DNA from: Treponema maltophilum ATCC 51939
Lineage (GTDB): Bacteria; Spirochaetota; Spirochaetia; Treponematales; Treponemataceae
Length of the DNA stretch: 64,000 nt
Direction: 5' to 3'
Assembly (NCBI RefSeq): GCF_000413055.1
Contig: NZ_KE332518.1
Span: forward strand, 1,923,583-1,987,582
A program made the position numbers and the translations under genes. A model generated the notes under the pieces. It worked only from the letters and a program-made list of their open reading frames with translations. It was not told the origin of the DNA and ran no database searches. Positions 8,906 through 17,327 of the stretch are shown here, piece by piece (positions within the stretch are counted from its first letter, which is position 1; every line of letters starts with the position of its first letter).

Positions 8906-9691
8906 ATGAAAATCGGAAAAAAAATATGCGCGCTCACGATTTCGGCATTTATTTTATTTTCGAGTTCGTTTTTTTTACACGCACAGGGAACACAAGCGCA
9001 GGAAAGCGGCAGCAAAGAAATTTCCGGCGCGCAAACGGAAGAACAAAGCACCGCCGGCAACAGTGATACCGACAATACCGGAGCCGAGCATTCGCAAGCA
9101 GGCAAGCCTTCGCCGGGTAAATTGATTTTTACGGCCGGAGTCGTCGGAATTTTAAACACCGAAAAACAAGGCGCTCCGTCCCCGATCCGCTTTACGATAG
9201 GAGCCGGCGCACGCTTCCCGCTTCATGCCGCGGGAATGCAAAACCTCTATTTTGCCCCGCACGGACATTTTTTCGACGGCTACTATTTGTGGGACATCAC
9301 ACAAAAAAAAGCCGTCCCGGCGGAAGTTGAACAGCGCGCCGCATATGTTCCGGCAATTATGGTCGATACGCCCGTCGTATTCGCATTTGCAAGAGGCCGC
9401 TCGGTTTTTTCCTCCGGAGCGGGCATATCGTTTTTAGTGCGTTTTGCCGCGCCCGCACTGCGCTCGGGAGTTTCCGCTTCCGACTTGCAGGAAATAAACG
9501 GCTGGTTTTGGAAAAACGGGCGCTTTGTATACCCGTCGGTTCAGTTTTCCTGGGACTACGTTTTCCCGAGCGGCCTTGCAGCAGGTGTCGGTGCCAAAGC
9601 CTATCTTTCGGCCGGCGCCCTTGCCGACAAGCGCGGTCTTGACCGCAGCATGCTCATCGTCGGTATACGCATCGTTCCGCCGGCGATGTAA
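8906..9691 (+). CDS. Secreted or outer-membrane protein of unknown function
   Basis: A 261-residue protein with a clear signal peptide (residues 1-27, cleavage after HA). A hydrophilic Glu/Ser/Gly-rich linker (residues 28-70) is followed by a segment of alternating hydrophobic strands with many aromatic and glycine residues, such as FSWDYVFPSGLAAGVGAKAYL, ending in SMLIVGIRIVPPAM. This fits a small beta-barrel or beta-rich exported protein. AAGGAAGG precedes the ATG at good spacing. It probably shares a transcript with the lipoprotein upstream. Family unknown. Confidence 0.75.
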   Translation: MKIGKKICALTISAFILFSSSFFLHAQGTQAQESGSKEISGAQTEEQSTAGNSDTDNTGAEHSQAGKPSPGKLIFTAGVVGILNTEKQGAPSPIRFTIGAGARFPLHAAGMQNLYFAPHGHFFDGYYLWDITQKKAVPAEVEQRAAYVPAIMVDTPVVFAFARGRSVFSSGAGISFLVRFAAPALRSGVSASDLQEINGWFWKNGRFVYPSVQFSWDYVFPSGLAAGVGAKAYLSAGALADKRGLDRSMLIVGIRIVPPAM

Positions 9692-9697
9692 ACGTTT

Positions 9698-11185
9698 TTA
9701 ATCGGTTTTTGCACGCTTTCCGTTCTTTACGGCGAACAAAATAAGAGAGCCTGCCGCAATCAGCAAAAAGCACAAGCTTATGGGGCGGGTTACAAAGATG
9801 CTTAAAGAACCGTCCGAAAGGATCAGTGCACGGCGGAAGTTGGCTTCCGCAAGAGGCCCCAAAACGATGCCGAGCAAAATAGGAACCAGCTGAAAATCCA
9901 TACGCCGCAAAAAATACGATATAATACCGAACACGATAATAATATACATATCGTAAATACTGTTATTCGTGGAATACGAACCGGCCAAACAAAAGGTTAA
10001 AACGATACAGGCGAGCACCTCATACGGTATGCGCGTTATGTGGGCGTAAAAACGTATAAACACCTTCCCCGCTATATACATAAAAATATTTACGACGATT
10101 AAGCCGAGCATAATCGCATACAGAATATCGCCCTGATCGATAAAGAGCCGCGGCCCGGGAATCATGCCGTGCACCATAAAAGCGCCCATCAAAATAGCCG
10201 TCGCCCCGTCGCCCGGAACCCCCAAGGTGAGCATGGGAATCATCGTCGCTCCGCACGCACCGTTATTCGCGGACTCGGAAACGGCAACCCCTTCTATTTC
10301 GCCCTTACCGAAAGTTTCCGGATGTTTTGAGCTTTGCTTTACCTGATTGTATGCAATGAATGCCGCCAAGCCGCCGCCCGTTCCGGGAGTGGCGCCGATA
10401 ATAACGCCGATAAGCGACCCTATGGAAATGGGCTTTCTGCAGCGCTTATATTCTTCTTTTGTAATTTTGCATTTTGTAACGCTGCTTGCCGAAACGGTTT
10501 TATGATCCGTTTTCGGATTGTACTGCGATTTCATCAATATTTCCGAAATTGCAAAAAGTCCGATAAGGGCGATGATAAGATCCACCCCGCGCAGCAAATT
10601 GATGTTGTCAAACGTAAAGCGCTGCGCGCCGCTTATATTGTCCATTCCCATCGTCGACACGAAAATTCCGATACAGGCGCCGATAAGACCTTTAAAAATA
10701 CTTTTGTTCGATACGCCCGCAATAACGGAAAGTCCGAATACGGCCAACGACAAATATTCGGCAGGCCCGAACAAAAGCGTTACTTTTGCTATTTGAGGAG
10801 CCGCAAAAAGCAAAACGAAAGCGCTTATCAAACCGCCTATGGTTGAAGCATAAATGGCCATAGACAACGCCTTGTACGCTTCGCCTTTTTGCGTCATCGG
10901 ATAACCGTCGAACAAGGTTGCGGCGTTTGCCGATGTTCCCGGCGTATTGATTAAAATTGCGGTAATCGATCCGCCGTACGTTCCGCCGCAATAAATGGCC
11001 AAAAGCATCAATATGGCCATAACGGGTTCCATACCGTACGTAAGCGGTATGCACAAAATAATTCCCAAATCGGAAGTCAATCCCGGAATCGCCCCGACGA
11101 CAATACCGAGAACAAGGCCGACAAAGATTATCAAAAAATTCTGCCACGAAAGCATTAAATGCAAACCCTGCAGGACAACGTTCAT
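9698..11185 (-). CDS. tctA: Tripartite tricarboxylate transporter, large membrane subunit (TctA)
   Basis: A 495-residue protein with about eleven hydrophobic segments. It shows the TctA hallmarks: GLVLGIVVGAIPGLTSDLG near the start, YGGSITAILINTPG in the first half, and the inverted-repeat counterpart GVIIGATPGTGGGLAAFIAY plus PMLTLGVPGDGATAILMGAF in the second. TctA forms the sodium- or proton-driven carboxylate channel fed by the TctC binding protein. The start overlaps the tctB stop (ATGA), with GGGAGG upstream, so translation is coupled. It is the last gene of the tctC-tctB-tctA run. The substrate is unknown; the family takes citrate and other carboxylates. Confidence 0.95.
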   Translation of the reverse strand: MNVVLQGLHLMLSWQNFLIIFVGLVLGIVVGAIPGLTSDLGIILCIPLTYGMEPVMAILMLLAIYCGGTYGGSITAILINTPGTSANAATLFDGYPMTQKGEAYKALSMAIYASTIGGLISAFVLLFAAPQIAKVTLLFGPAEYLSLAVFGLSVIAGVSNKSIFKGLIGACIGIFVSTMGMDNISGAQRFTFDNINLLRGVDLIIALIGLFAISEILMKSQYNPKTDHKTVSASSVTKCKITKEEYKRCRKPISIGSLIGVIIGATPGTGGGLAAFIAYNQVKQSSKHPETFGKGEIEGVAVSESANNGACGATMIPMLTLGVPGDGATAILMGAFMVHGMIPGPRLFIDQGDILYAIMLGLIVVNIFMYIAGKVFIRFYAHITRIPYEVLACIVLTFCLAGSYSTNNSIYDMYIIIVFGIISYFLRRMDFQLVPILLGIVLGPLAEANFRRALILSDGSLSIFVTRPISLCFLLIAAGSLILFAVKNGKRAKTD

Positions 11186-11661
11186 ATTAAACCTCCCGTC
11201 GGCAGCGAAACATGAAGCATAACCGAAAAAACAAAATACACGATAAAAACCGTTGCAATCGCAATTGCATAATAGTACCACTTGCGCGCGCCGTAAAAAA
11301 TCAGTATCGCCGCGACCAGTGCCGAAGTTGCGATAAGAAAGCCGATTTTTCCGATAACAAATGCGTACGCAAGCAGCAGCAAAATAAAAATGACGGAACG
11401 GATTTCTTTTTTGAACGCTTCCGATTTTATAATTCCCGAATGCAGGTCAACCTCTTTTTTCGGCCGTAAAAACAATCCCTGCAAAAACAGCGCGCATGAA
11501 AATATAAAAAGACCGCCCAAAGCGATAGCCGGAAAAGTTTTTGCATTTATCGAAGATTTTTCATACGTTTCGATTTGCGACGGAATTAAAAACCAGCCGA
11601 TTGCGGCAATTACGGCAAAGGTCGAGCCGGCAATCATTTCGTTATTGTATTTTATTTTCAT
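11182..11661 (-). CDS. tctB: Tripartite tricarboxylate transporter, small membrane subunit (TctB)
   Basis: A 159-residue protein with four hydrophobic segments, the expected TctB topology. An N-terminal helix (MIAGSTFAVIAAIGWFLIP) comes first, then a charged loop, then three helices ending in FVFSVMLHVSLPTGGLI. TctB is poorly conserved, so identification rests on size, topology and its position between tctC and tctA. Its stop codon overlaps the tctA start. GGAG lies eight bases upstream of the ATG. Confidence 0.9.
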   Translation of the reverse strand: MKIKYNNEMIAGSTFAVIAAIGWFLIPSQIETYEKSSINAKTFPAIALGGLFIFSCALFLQGLFLRPKKEVDLHSGIIKSEAFKKEIRSVIFILLLLAYAFVIGKIGFLIATSALVAAILIFYGARKWYYYAIAIATVFIVYFVFSVMLHVSLPTGGLI

Positions 11662-11751
11662 AAGCCATACTCCGAACGACAGATTGAAGGAGGCGCCTCA
11701 AGCGGATCTTTTTTGCGATGCTCGACCGCTTTCGAGGCGCATCCCACCTGC
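11662..11751 (-). promoter_or_regulatory. tctC-tctB intergenic hairpins
   Basis: The minus strand holds a stem in which GATGC..CTCGA pairs with TCGAG..CATC, and a GAGGCGCCTC palindrome. There is no T-run, so it looks like a processing or mRNA-stability structure that could raise binding-protein expression over the membrane subunits. Functional role is inference. Confidence 0.4.
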
Positions 11752-12729
11752 CTATTTTTTTACCAAATCGATATATTCTTTCATCGCTCCGGTTTGTTCA
11801 TCGATATTCTTTAAAATATCTTTTTCGCCGGCTCCCCACGCTTCCATTCCCATTCCTTTCATAAATTTTTTGAACTCGGGATCCGCGTATACTTTTTTGA
11901 TGAATTCGGTAAGAACGGCTTTTTTGTGCTCGTCAACCGAAGAACGCACGGCAAAATAATCCATGCCGACGAACTCCGCGTCTATTCCCTGTTCTTTGAA
12001 CGAAGGAATTCTGCCGATGCCTTCAACTTCAATGCCTTCGGGAATAAAAGTACCCAAGCACACAAACTGTCCGTTTTTAACGTAGTCGCGGTATACGGGC
12101 GGCGAACCGATGGCGACATCGACATGACCGCCGGCCAATGCGTTTATGGCGTCCTGCCCGCCGTTATACGGAACCGCCTCCGCCGGGATGCCGAGTTTTT
12201 TGAACAGCACGGAAATCATCGTGTAGCTGTCGTTGCCGGGACCGCCGGTTGTCGCGTACTTAATGGTTTTACCGGCTTTTTTTAATCCTTCCAAAGTCGA
12301 TATGCCGCTTTTTGACGGATTGGTCAGCACGACAAATTCCACAATTCTCATGCCGACAAGCGGCGTAATATCCGAAAGTTTATACGTTACTTTTTGGAAC
12401 GCCGGCGTCAAAGAAAACAGCGGGCCGTTGGCAACAACCATCGTATAGCCGTCGTCCTTCGCCATCATAGCCGCCGTCATCGCGATCGTTCCGGCACCGC
12501 CGGTTTTGTTTTCAACGATTACCGGTACGCCCAAATACTTTTCGCCGTAAGAAGCGACTTGCCGCGCAATCGTATCCGGCCCGCCGCCCAAGCCCCACGG
12601 CATAATAATGGTTACCTGCCGTGCGGGAAACGCGTCGCCCTTCCCGTCCGATTGCCCTTTGGCAAAGACCGCCGCACACATCAGTAAAACCGCAATAATG
12701 CATGCCGGTGTTTTCATTTTGTTTTTCAT
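11752..12729 (-). CDS. tctC: Tripartite tricarboxylate transporter substrate-binding protein (TctC/Bug family)
   Basis: A 325-residue periplasmic binding protein with an N-terminal signal peptide (MKNKMKTPACIIAVLLMCAA). The Bug-family pattern is clear: FPARQVTIIMPWGLGGGPDT, then VIVENKTGGAGTIAM, PYNGGQDAINALAGGHVDVA, and a C-terminal helix region. The family binds extracytoplasmic carboxylates and hands them to TctAB. An AAGGAGG ribosome binding site precedes the ATG. It is followed by tctB after a 90-base gap containing hairpins, an arrangement often giving excess binding protein. It lies in the minus-strand run controlled by the LacI-type gene at 13777-14772. Confidence 0.93.
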   Translation of the reverse strand: MKNKMKTPACIIAVLLMCAAVFAKGQSDGKGDAFPARQVTIIMPWGLGGGPDTIARQVASYGEKYLGVPVIVENKTGGAGTIAMTAAMMAKDDGYTMVVANGPLFSLTPAFQKVTYKLSDITPLVGMRIVEFVVLTNPSKSGISTLEGLKKAGKTIKYATTGGPGNDSYTMISVLFKKLGIPAEAVPYNGGQDAINALAGGHVDVAIGSPPVYRDYVKNGQFVCLGTFIPEGIEVEGIGRIPSFKEQGIDAEFVGMDYFAVRSSVDEHKKAVLTEFIKKVYADPEFKKFMKGMGMEAWGAGEKDILKNIDEQTGAMKEYIDLVKK

Positions 12730-12762
12730 AAAAACCTCCTTCGAAAAACATATTATGTAAAA

Positions 12763-13740
12763 TTATATCCGTATGAATTTTACCTGCGCCTCTTTTCCCG
12801 AAAAGGACATCTCGATTGCCTGAAAGGGTTTTTCCGCAAAAAAATACGGCGGATACTCTTTTGCGTCGCTGAAAAGAAGCGTAAACTTTTCGTTATTCTC
12901 GAAAAGCTTCGTTAAAATTTTATAGACTTCCGGATTTGCGCTGTTATGCCGTCGGTCCGACGAAGCGGTTGTGAGCGCGTATTGCAGCGGCATAAGTTTT
13001 ACAATTTCTTCATCGATGCAGTCGCGCTGTCCGTGGTGCGGGAGTTTGAGAACGGTTACATTTTTAAGCAGCGAAAAATACTTTTTGTCCCAATGCGAAG
13101 GACAATTGTCGGCGCACAGGAGCATGTGCACGTCTTTATATGAAAATTTAAGAAGCAAACTTGCAGAATTGGAAAGCGAATCCAAATACGGAAACAGAAC
13201 CTTTTGCCGTTTTTCTTCAGATGCGCCGAAAAAATCCCGCAAGCCGGATAAAAACGCTTCTTTATCTTTTTCGTTCGGTCCCAAAACGAATAGCCGTGCA
13301 CCGCCGGCACAATTTAAAACATCTCCTGCACAAATTTCTTTAACGGGAATTTTCCGTACGCGGCATGTTTCCATTATCTTCGTAAAATCTTTCAGCGAGC
13401 GGGCAAACAGCCGCACGTTTTCCGGCGCATCCGGTGCCGCATCGGGAATGCTTCGGTCTTTAAAAAGTTCCGGCGGAAAAGGAATATACACTTGTTTGAT
13501 ATCCGCCTTATCAAACAATGCGGTAAGTCCGCACACATGATCTTCATGAATATGCGTAATAACAAGCGTATCGATGCGGCCGATGCCCGTTTTTTGCAAA
13601 TAATCGGCCGACCGTATGCGGGCGGGAAAACCTTCAAATTCGGATTCGAGGGCGCTGCCGCCGTCTATAAGCATAACGGAATCATCCCATTCCAAAAGCA
13701 AAGAATCTCCGTAGCCGACATTTATGCAAGTCATTTTCAT
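12763..13740 (-). CDS. MBL-fold metallohydrolase (ComEC C-domain-like)
   Basis: A 325-residue metallo-beta-lactamase-fold protein. The metal motif HIHEDH is at residues 63-68 (H63, H65, D67, H68), and LKLPHHGQRDC near residue 235 is typical of the soluble ComEC-like branch, as is the opening CINVGYGDSLLLEWDDSV. There is no signal peptide or membrane helix, so it should be a cytoplasmic hydrolase, perhaps a phosphodiesterase or phosphorylcholine-esterase type. GGAAGG precedes the start. It lies between the LacI-type regulator and tctC on the same strand with short gaps, so it is probably co-regulated with the carboxylate transporter. Its substrate is unknown. Confidence 0.85.
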   Translation of the reverse strand: MKMTCINVGYGDSLLLEWDDSVMLIDGGSALESEFEGFPARIRSADYLQKTGIGRIDTLVITHIHEDHVCGLTALFDKADIKQVYIPFPPELFKDRSIPDAAPDAPENVRLFARSLKDFTKIMETCRVRKIPVKEICAGDVLNCAGGARLFVLGPNEKDKEAFLSGLRDFFGASEEKRQKVLFPYLDSLSNSASLLLKFSYKDVHMLLCADNCPSHWDKKYFSLLKNVTVLKLPHHGQRDCIDEEIVKLMPLQYALTTASSDRRHNSANPEVYKILTKLFENNEKFTLLFSDAKEYPPYFFAEKPFQAIEMSFSGKEAQVKFIRI

Positions 13741-13776
13741 AATTTATTATCCTTCCTATAATTATCTTTAATTTCC

Positions 13777-14772
13777 TTATGCCGTTCCGCGTATGACCAG
13801 TTCCGTTTCCGTTTCGATTACATGCGTAAAGGCGCTTTTGCCGTTTATCAAATCGAATAAACGCGAAGCGGCCAAACGCCCCATTGCATGGGTGTCGATT
13901 TTGACGGTCGTCAACTCCGGCTCGATAATCCGGCTTATTTCGCTGTCGTCGAACCCGATAATCGCCGCATCGTCGGGAATGCGCACGCCCTTTCTCAAGC
14001 AGGCTTTTACGGCGCCGACCGCAATCGTATCGTTTGTGCAAAAAAAAGCTTGCGGCGGCTTCGGCATCGAAAGCATCGCCGAGGCGCAATCGAACGCGTG
14101 CTGCACGGTCGGTTCTATATCCGCAATTATCGCCGAATCGATCGGAATGTTGTTTTTCGCCAAAACGTCCGTATAGCCCTTACGTCTCGATTTATAAATG
14201 TGCGGCGAAAAACGGCCGGAAAGCAAAGCTATTCTGCGCCGCCCCGTTTTTAACAGATATTCGACCGCGCGCACGGCGCCGCAGTAATGGGCCGCGGTAA
14301 CGCAAAGCAATTCATTCGCATCGACGATATTGTTTAAAATAACAATGGGAATACCCTGCGCGCGAAAGCTTTGTATTGTCGCCTCGTCGGTTTGTCCGGC
14401 AATAATTGCACCGTCAAGATGTTTTTTCATATAGATTTCGCCGTTAGGCAAGCGCAAATCCCTGTCGGACGATATAAAAACGCTGTAACCGTTCTCAGTT
14501 GCGGTTTGCAAAACGGCGTCGAAAACCTGCGAATAAAACGGGTTTAAGATAACCGGGTACTGCTTTTCGTATATTATAAAGCCGATATTGTCGGTACGTT
14601 TGCGCGCCATCGCCCGCGCTATCGCATCGGGAGTGTAATTCAGTCTTTTTGCCGCGTCGTATACGGCTTTTTTAGTCGTTTCGCATACCATTTCCGGATT
14701 TGCAAAAGCGCGGGACACGGTTGCCTTTGAATATCCGCATATATGCGCAACATCCAAAATCGTCGACCTCAT
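13777..14772 (-). CDS. LacI/GalR family transcriptional regulator
   Basis: A 331-residue regulator. The N-terminal LacI helix-turn-helix reads ILDVAHICGYSKATVSRAFA (residues 5-24), followed by the hinge NYTPDAIARAMARKRTDNIG. The rest is a periplasmic-binding-protein fold for a small effector (GAIIAGQTDE, PPQAFFCTNDTIAVG, AAIIGFDDSEISRIIEPELT). AGGTGG precedes the ATG. It heads the minus-strand run LacI-MBL-tctC-tctB-tctA. A LacI-type GAAAACGTTCTC operator lies just downstream of its own promoter, pointing to autoregulation of the whole run. The effector is unknown. Confidence 0.93.
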   Translation of the reverse strand: MRSTILDVAHICGYSKATVSRAFANPEMVCETTKKAVYDAAKRLNYTPDAIARAMARKRTDNIGFIIYEKQYPVILNPFYSQVFDAVLQTATENGYSVFISSDRDLRLPNGEIYMKKHLDGAIIAGQTDEATIQSFRAQGIPIVILNNIVDANELLCVTAAHYCGAVRAVEYLLKTGRRRIALLSGRFSPHIYKSRRKGYTDVLAKNNIPIDSAIIADIEPTVQHAFDCASAMLSMPKPPQAFFCTNDTIAVGAVKACLRKGVRIPDDAAIIGFDDSEISRIIEPELTTVKIDTHAMGRLAASRLFDLINGKSAFTHVIETETELVIRGTA

Positions 14773-14789
14773 TAATCGCCACCTTTCAT

Positions 14790-14835
14790 GAAAACGTTCT
14801 CATTTTAGTGTAAGCCGAGTTTTCCGTTTTGTCAA
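14790..14835 (-). promoter_or_regulatory. LacI-operon promoter and operator
   Basis: The minus strand has TTGACA (14830-14835), a 17-base spacer and TACACT (14807-14812). Just downstream is GAGAACGTTTTC (14790-14801), a near-perfect palindrome around AACGTT as used by LacI/GalR proteins. The operator would lie at about +1 to +17, so a bound repressor would block transcription. Confidence 0.7.
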
Positions 14836-14929
14836 CTTTTAAATAACGAACGCGGGGCGGAACACGTGTAATTAAGACACCGCGTTTTCGCCTCTGTACC
14901 GACAATCCGTTCCGTGCCAGTATAATCGA

Positions 14930-15106
14930 ATGATAAACGAACAAAATCTTCAAAGAATACGCAGCGCGCAAGCGATTCTCGACGAACTTTTTCCGCTCGT
15001 AGACGAAGCCGAACGGCAATTTAAAAGCGCGCGGGACTGGGGTTTTATGATCAGATTACAGTATGTCGACGGCAACGTTTGCGACTTTTGCCGATATAGT
15101 TTTTGA
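14930..15106 (+). CDS. Small protein of 58 residues, possibly a truncated gene
   Basis: An open frame of 59 codons from ATG 14930 to TGA 15106. The translation (MINEQNLQRIRSAQAILDEL, then FPLVDEAERQFKSARDWGF) is strongly helical and amphipathic up to about residue 40. It then changes character to a Cys-containing tail (GNVCDFCRYSF). The ARDWGF segment resembles the start of a widespread family of small proteins with ARNWG-type motifs, so the gene may be a shortened or frameshifted member. TATAAT lies three bases before the ATG and there is no ribosome binding site. It faces the MacB-like gene end to end. Confidence 0.5.
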   Translation: MINEQNLQRIRSAQAILDELFPLVDEAERQFKSARDWGFMIRLQYVDGNVCDFCRYSF

Positions 15107-15111
15107 AGGAC

Positions 15112-16314
15112 CTAATCGTTGAGCGCTTCTATCGGATCCATGCGGGCGGCTTTTAAAGCCGGATTCAAACCGAAAAAGATACCGGTAAAAACCGAAACGG
15201 CAAAGGCGGCAACAGTTCCGCCGAAATTAAAGGCGAACACAAAGTCCCAGTCTTTCGGAAAGGCTACGGCGCCGACCAACGCGCTTATGAGCATGCCGAG
15301 CACTACGCCGAGCAGGCCGCCGCTGAACGTAATCGTCGCCGATTCGACCAAAAACTGATTTCTGATATCGGCGTTCGAAGCACCGAGCGCTTTGCGCATG
15401 CCTATTTCGTGCCGGCGTTCGGTAACGGTTACAATCATTATGTTCATAATGCCGATGCCGCCTACCAAAAGCGAAATGCCCGCAATCGAAGTAAGGACCA
15501 CACCTATAACACCGAATATTTTATTGTTTTCCTGCATTTGCGTTTTTGCCGAAGAAACCCATAACGCGTCGTGCGTATCCGTTTTTTTGTCCGCATAATT
15601 GCCGATTTGCCGCGAAACGTTTTCCGCGTCGTTTTCATTATACAGCTGAACGTCGACGCGGCCGATTTCCGGTCGGGGATTTATCTTCTTCGTTACAAAG
15701 CTGAAGGGAATGTAGGCGGCACGGTCGGGGCTGTAAGACCACGCGTCTTTATGTTTTAAAACGCCGGCAACGGTAAGTGTAAACTGCGCTTTTTGCGTAT
15801 ACACGGTTAATTGTTTTCCGACCGCACTACCTTCGGGAAAAAGGCTTTCCGCAATGTTTTTGCCCAAAATGATTTTATGCGAGCCGTTTACAAAATCGAA
15901 CGGCAAAAAACTTTCGCCGTAATCGATTTCGTAGCCGTTCGCTTCAATGGCGCCGTATTCGCAAGCGATAATACTGCCGCCCTGTTCCGAAGAAGCCGTA
16001 TCGGCGCGTGACATCGTTCCGCTTAAAAACGAATAATAAAAAACGTTTTTTATCCCGCTCACATTGCGCTTAAGGTCGATGCGGAATTCTTCGTTAAACG
16101 GCAGTTTGTTTTCGTCGACCTGCCAGCGTTCAAGATATAAAACATCCATCGTAAAACGGCTGAATATTTTTCGTACCGTCGCATCCAGCGAATTGCCCAG
16201 CGTCGTAACGATGACGACCGCCATCACGCCGATAACGATTCCTAAAAGCGACAACAGCGTGCGCATTTTGTTTACTTTAAAGTTCCGCAGCGCGTTGATA
16301 AAATCTTCAAACAT
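15112..16314 (-). CDS. MacB/FtsX-type ABC transporter permease
   Basis: A 400-residue permease with one N-terminal helix (MRTLLSLLGIVIGVMAVVIV, residues 17-36), a large extracytoplasmic MacB periplasmic core domain, and three C-terminal helices after GVIGVVLTSIAGISLLVGGIG. The conserved MNIMIVTVTERRHEIGMRKALGA segment and the ending ALKAARMDPIEALND are diagnostic of the FtsX/MacB family. Such permeases work with a separate ATPase and a periplasmic adaptor. The adaptor gene lies four bases upstream (16319-17269), but no ATPase gene is in this cluster. Role likely export of a peptide, lipoprotein or drug. Confidence 0.92.
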   Translation of the reverse strand: MFEDFINALRNFKVNKMRTLLSLLGIVIGVMAVVIVTTLGNSLDATVRKIFSRFTMDVLYLERWQVDENKLPFNEEFRIDLKRNVSGIKNVFYYSFLSGTMSRADTASSEQGGSIIACEYGAIEANGYEIDYGESFLPFDFVNGSHKIILGKNIAESLFPEGSAVGKQLTVYTQKAQFTLTVAGVLKHKDAWSYSPDRAAYIPFSFVTKKINPRPEIGRVDVQLYNENDAENVSRQIGNYADKKTDTHDALWVSSAKTQMQENNKIFGVIGVVLTSIAGISLLVGGIGIMNIMIVTVTERRHEIGMRKALGASNADIRNQFLVESATITFSGGLLGVVLGMLISALVGAVAFPKDWDFVFAFNFGGTVAAFAVSVFTGIFFGLNPALKAARMDPIEALND

Positions 16315-16318
16315 ACTT

Positions 16319-17269
16319 TCAGTTTTCGCCTTGATCTTTCAGCTTATCGCCTTCGGCAACGCCCGAAGTAATTTTTACAAAACCGTGAACGTACGGCTCC
16401 ACGGTAACCGCGGTTTCCTCCGTCTTTTTGCCGCGGACAATGTCTACAAAAGGCTTGCCTTCTTTATAGCGGATTGCGTTTTGCGATACCGTTAAAATTT
16501 CCTCGTCTTCGCCGGCAACGATAAAACCCGAAAACGAATAACCGGGCAAAATATTTTCGGGCGGATTGTTTATGCGTATTTCGGCGTCCAGCACCGCGGC
16601 TCCGCGGCTTGTAATGCGTGCCGCCGAGGGAAAGGCGGTAACAACCGCGCTCACTTTCGCATCCGGCACGGCGGGAAATTTCAATTCGGCCTTTTCGCCG
16701 ATTTTAAGACGCGATGCGTCGCTTTCGGCAACTTCTACGGTTGCTTTCAAATATTCCCTGTTGATGAGCGTCCCGAAACTGTCTTGCGCCTTGGCATATT
16801 GCCCTTCCTGAATTTTAAAAACGGCCAAACTTCCGTCAAATTTGGCGTGTATTTTTCTGTCGTCGATTTGCTTTTTCAGCAAATCTTTTTGCTGTTCCAT
16901 GAGCTTGAGTTTTTTCGACGGGCCGTTAATCCGTTCCTGCTGAATGGCGAATTCCTGCTGCGCAAGATTGTATTCCTGCACGGTGCAATCGAGTTCGAAA
17001 AGCGGTGCGCCTTTTTTTACCCGCTCGCCGGGCGAAGCGTACACTTTTTCGATAATGCCTTCACCGGGAGCCTGCAAAGCTTGCGATTCTGCAGCTTCGA
17101 TATAGCCCGAAATTTCAATTCTGTTTTTCGAAATTTCTTTTTTAACTTCCAAGGGAGGAAGCGCCGTTTGAACCGTTTTTTTGGGCGAAAAAATAAACAC
17201 CAAAACGGCAACGGCAACAATGACGGAAATTATCACGGGCAATTTTTTGTTCTTTTTGTTTTTTGTCAT
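16319..17269 (-). CDS. Periplasmic adaptor (membrane fusion protein, HlyD/RND type)
   Basis: A 316-residue protein anchored by an N-terminal helix (LPVIISVIVAVAVLVFIF). It has the biotinyl-lipoyl-like domain (QALQAPGEGIIEKVYASPG, residues about 62-80) split by an alpha-helical hairpin (residues about 95-135) and beta-barrel domains after it. The family bridges inner-membrane transporters to outer-membrane exit ducts. Its stop is four bases from the start of the MacB-like permease, so the two form an export unit. The helical hairpin is short. No outer-membrane TolC-like gene is nearby. Confidence 0.9.
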   Translation of the reverse strand: MTKNKKNKKLPVIISVIVAVAVLVFIFSPKKTVQTALPPLEVKKEISKNRIEISGYIEAAESQALQAPGEGIIEKVYASPGERVKKGAPLFELDCTVQEYNLAQQEFAIQQERINGPSKKLKLMEQQKDLLKKQIDDRKIHAKFDGSLAVFKIQEGQYAKAQDSFGTLINREYLKATVEVAESDASRLKIGEKAELKFPAVPDAKVSAVVTAFPSAARITSRGAAVLDAEIRINNPPENILPGYSFSGFIVAGEDEEILTVSQNAIRYKEGKPFVDIVRGKKTEETAVTVEPYVHGFVKITSGVAEGDKLKDQGEN

Positions 17270-17327
17270 ATTATCGATACAAATCCTTACAAAACGATAA
17301 ACAATGAAAAAATAAAAAGGTTAGATT

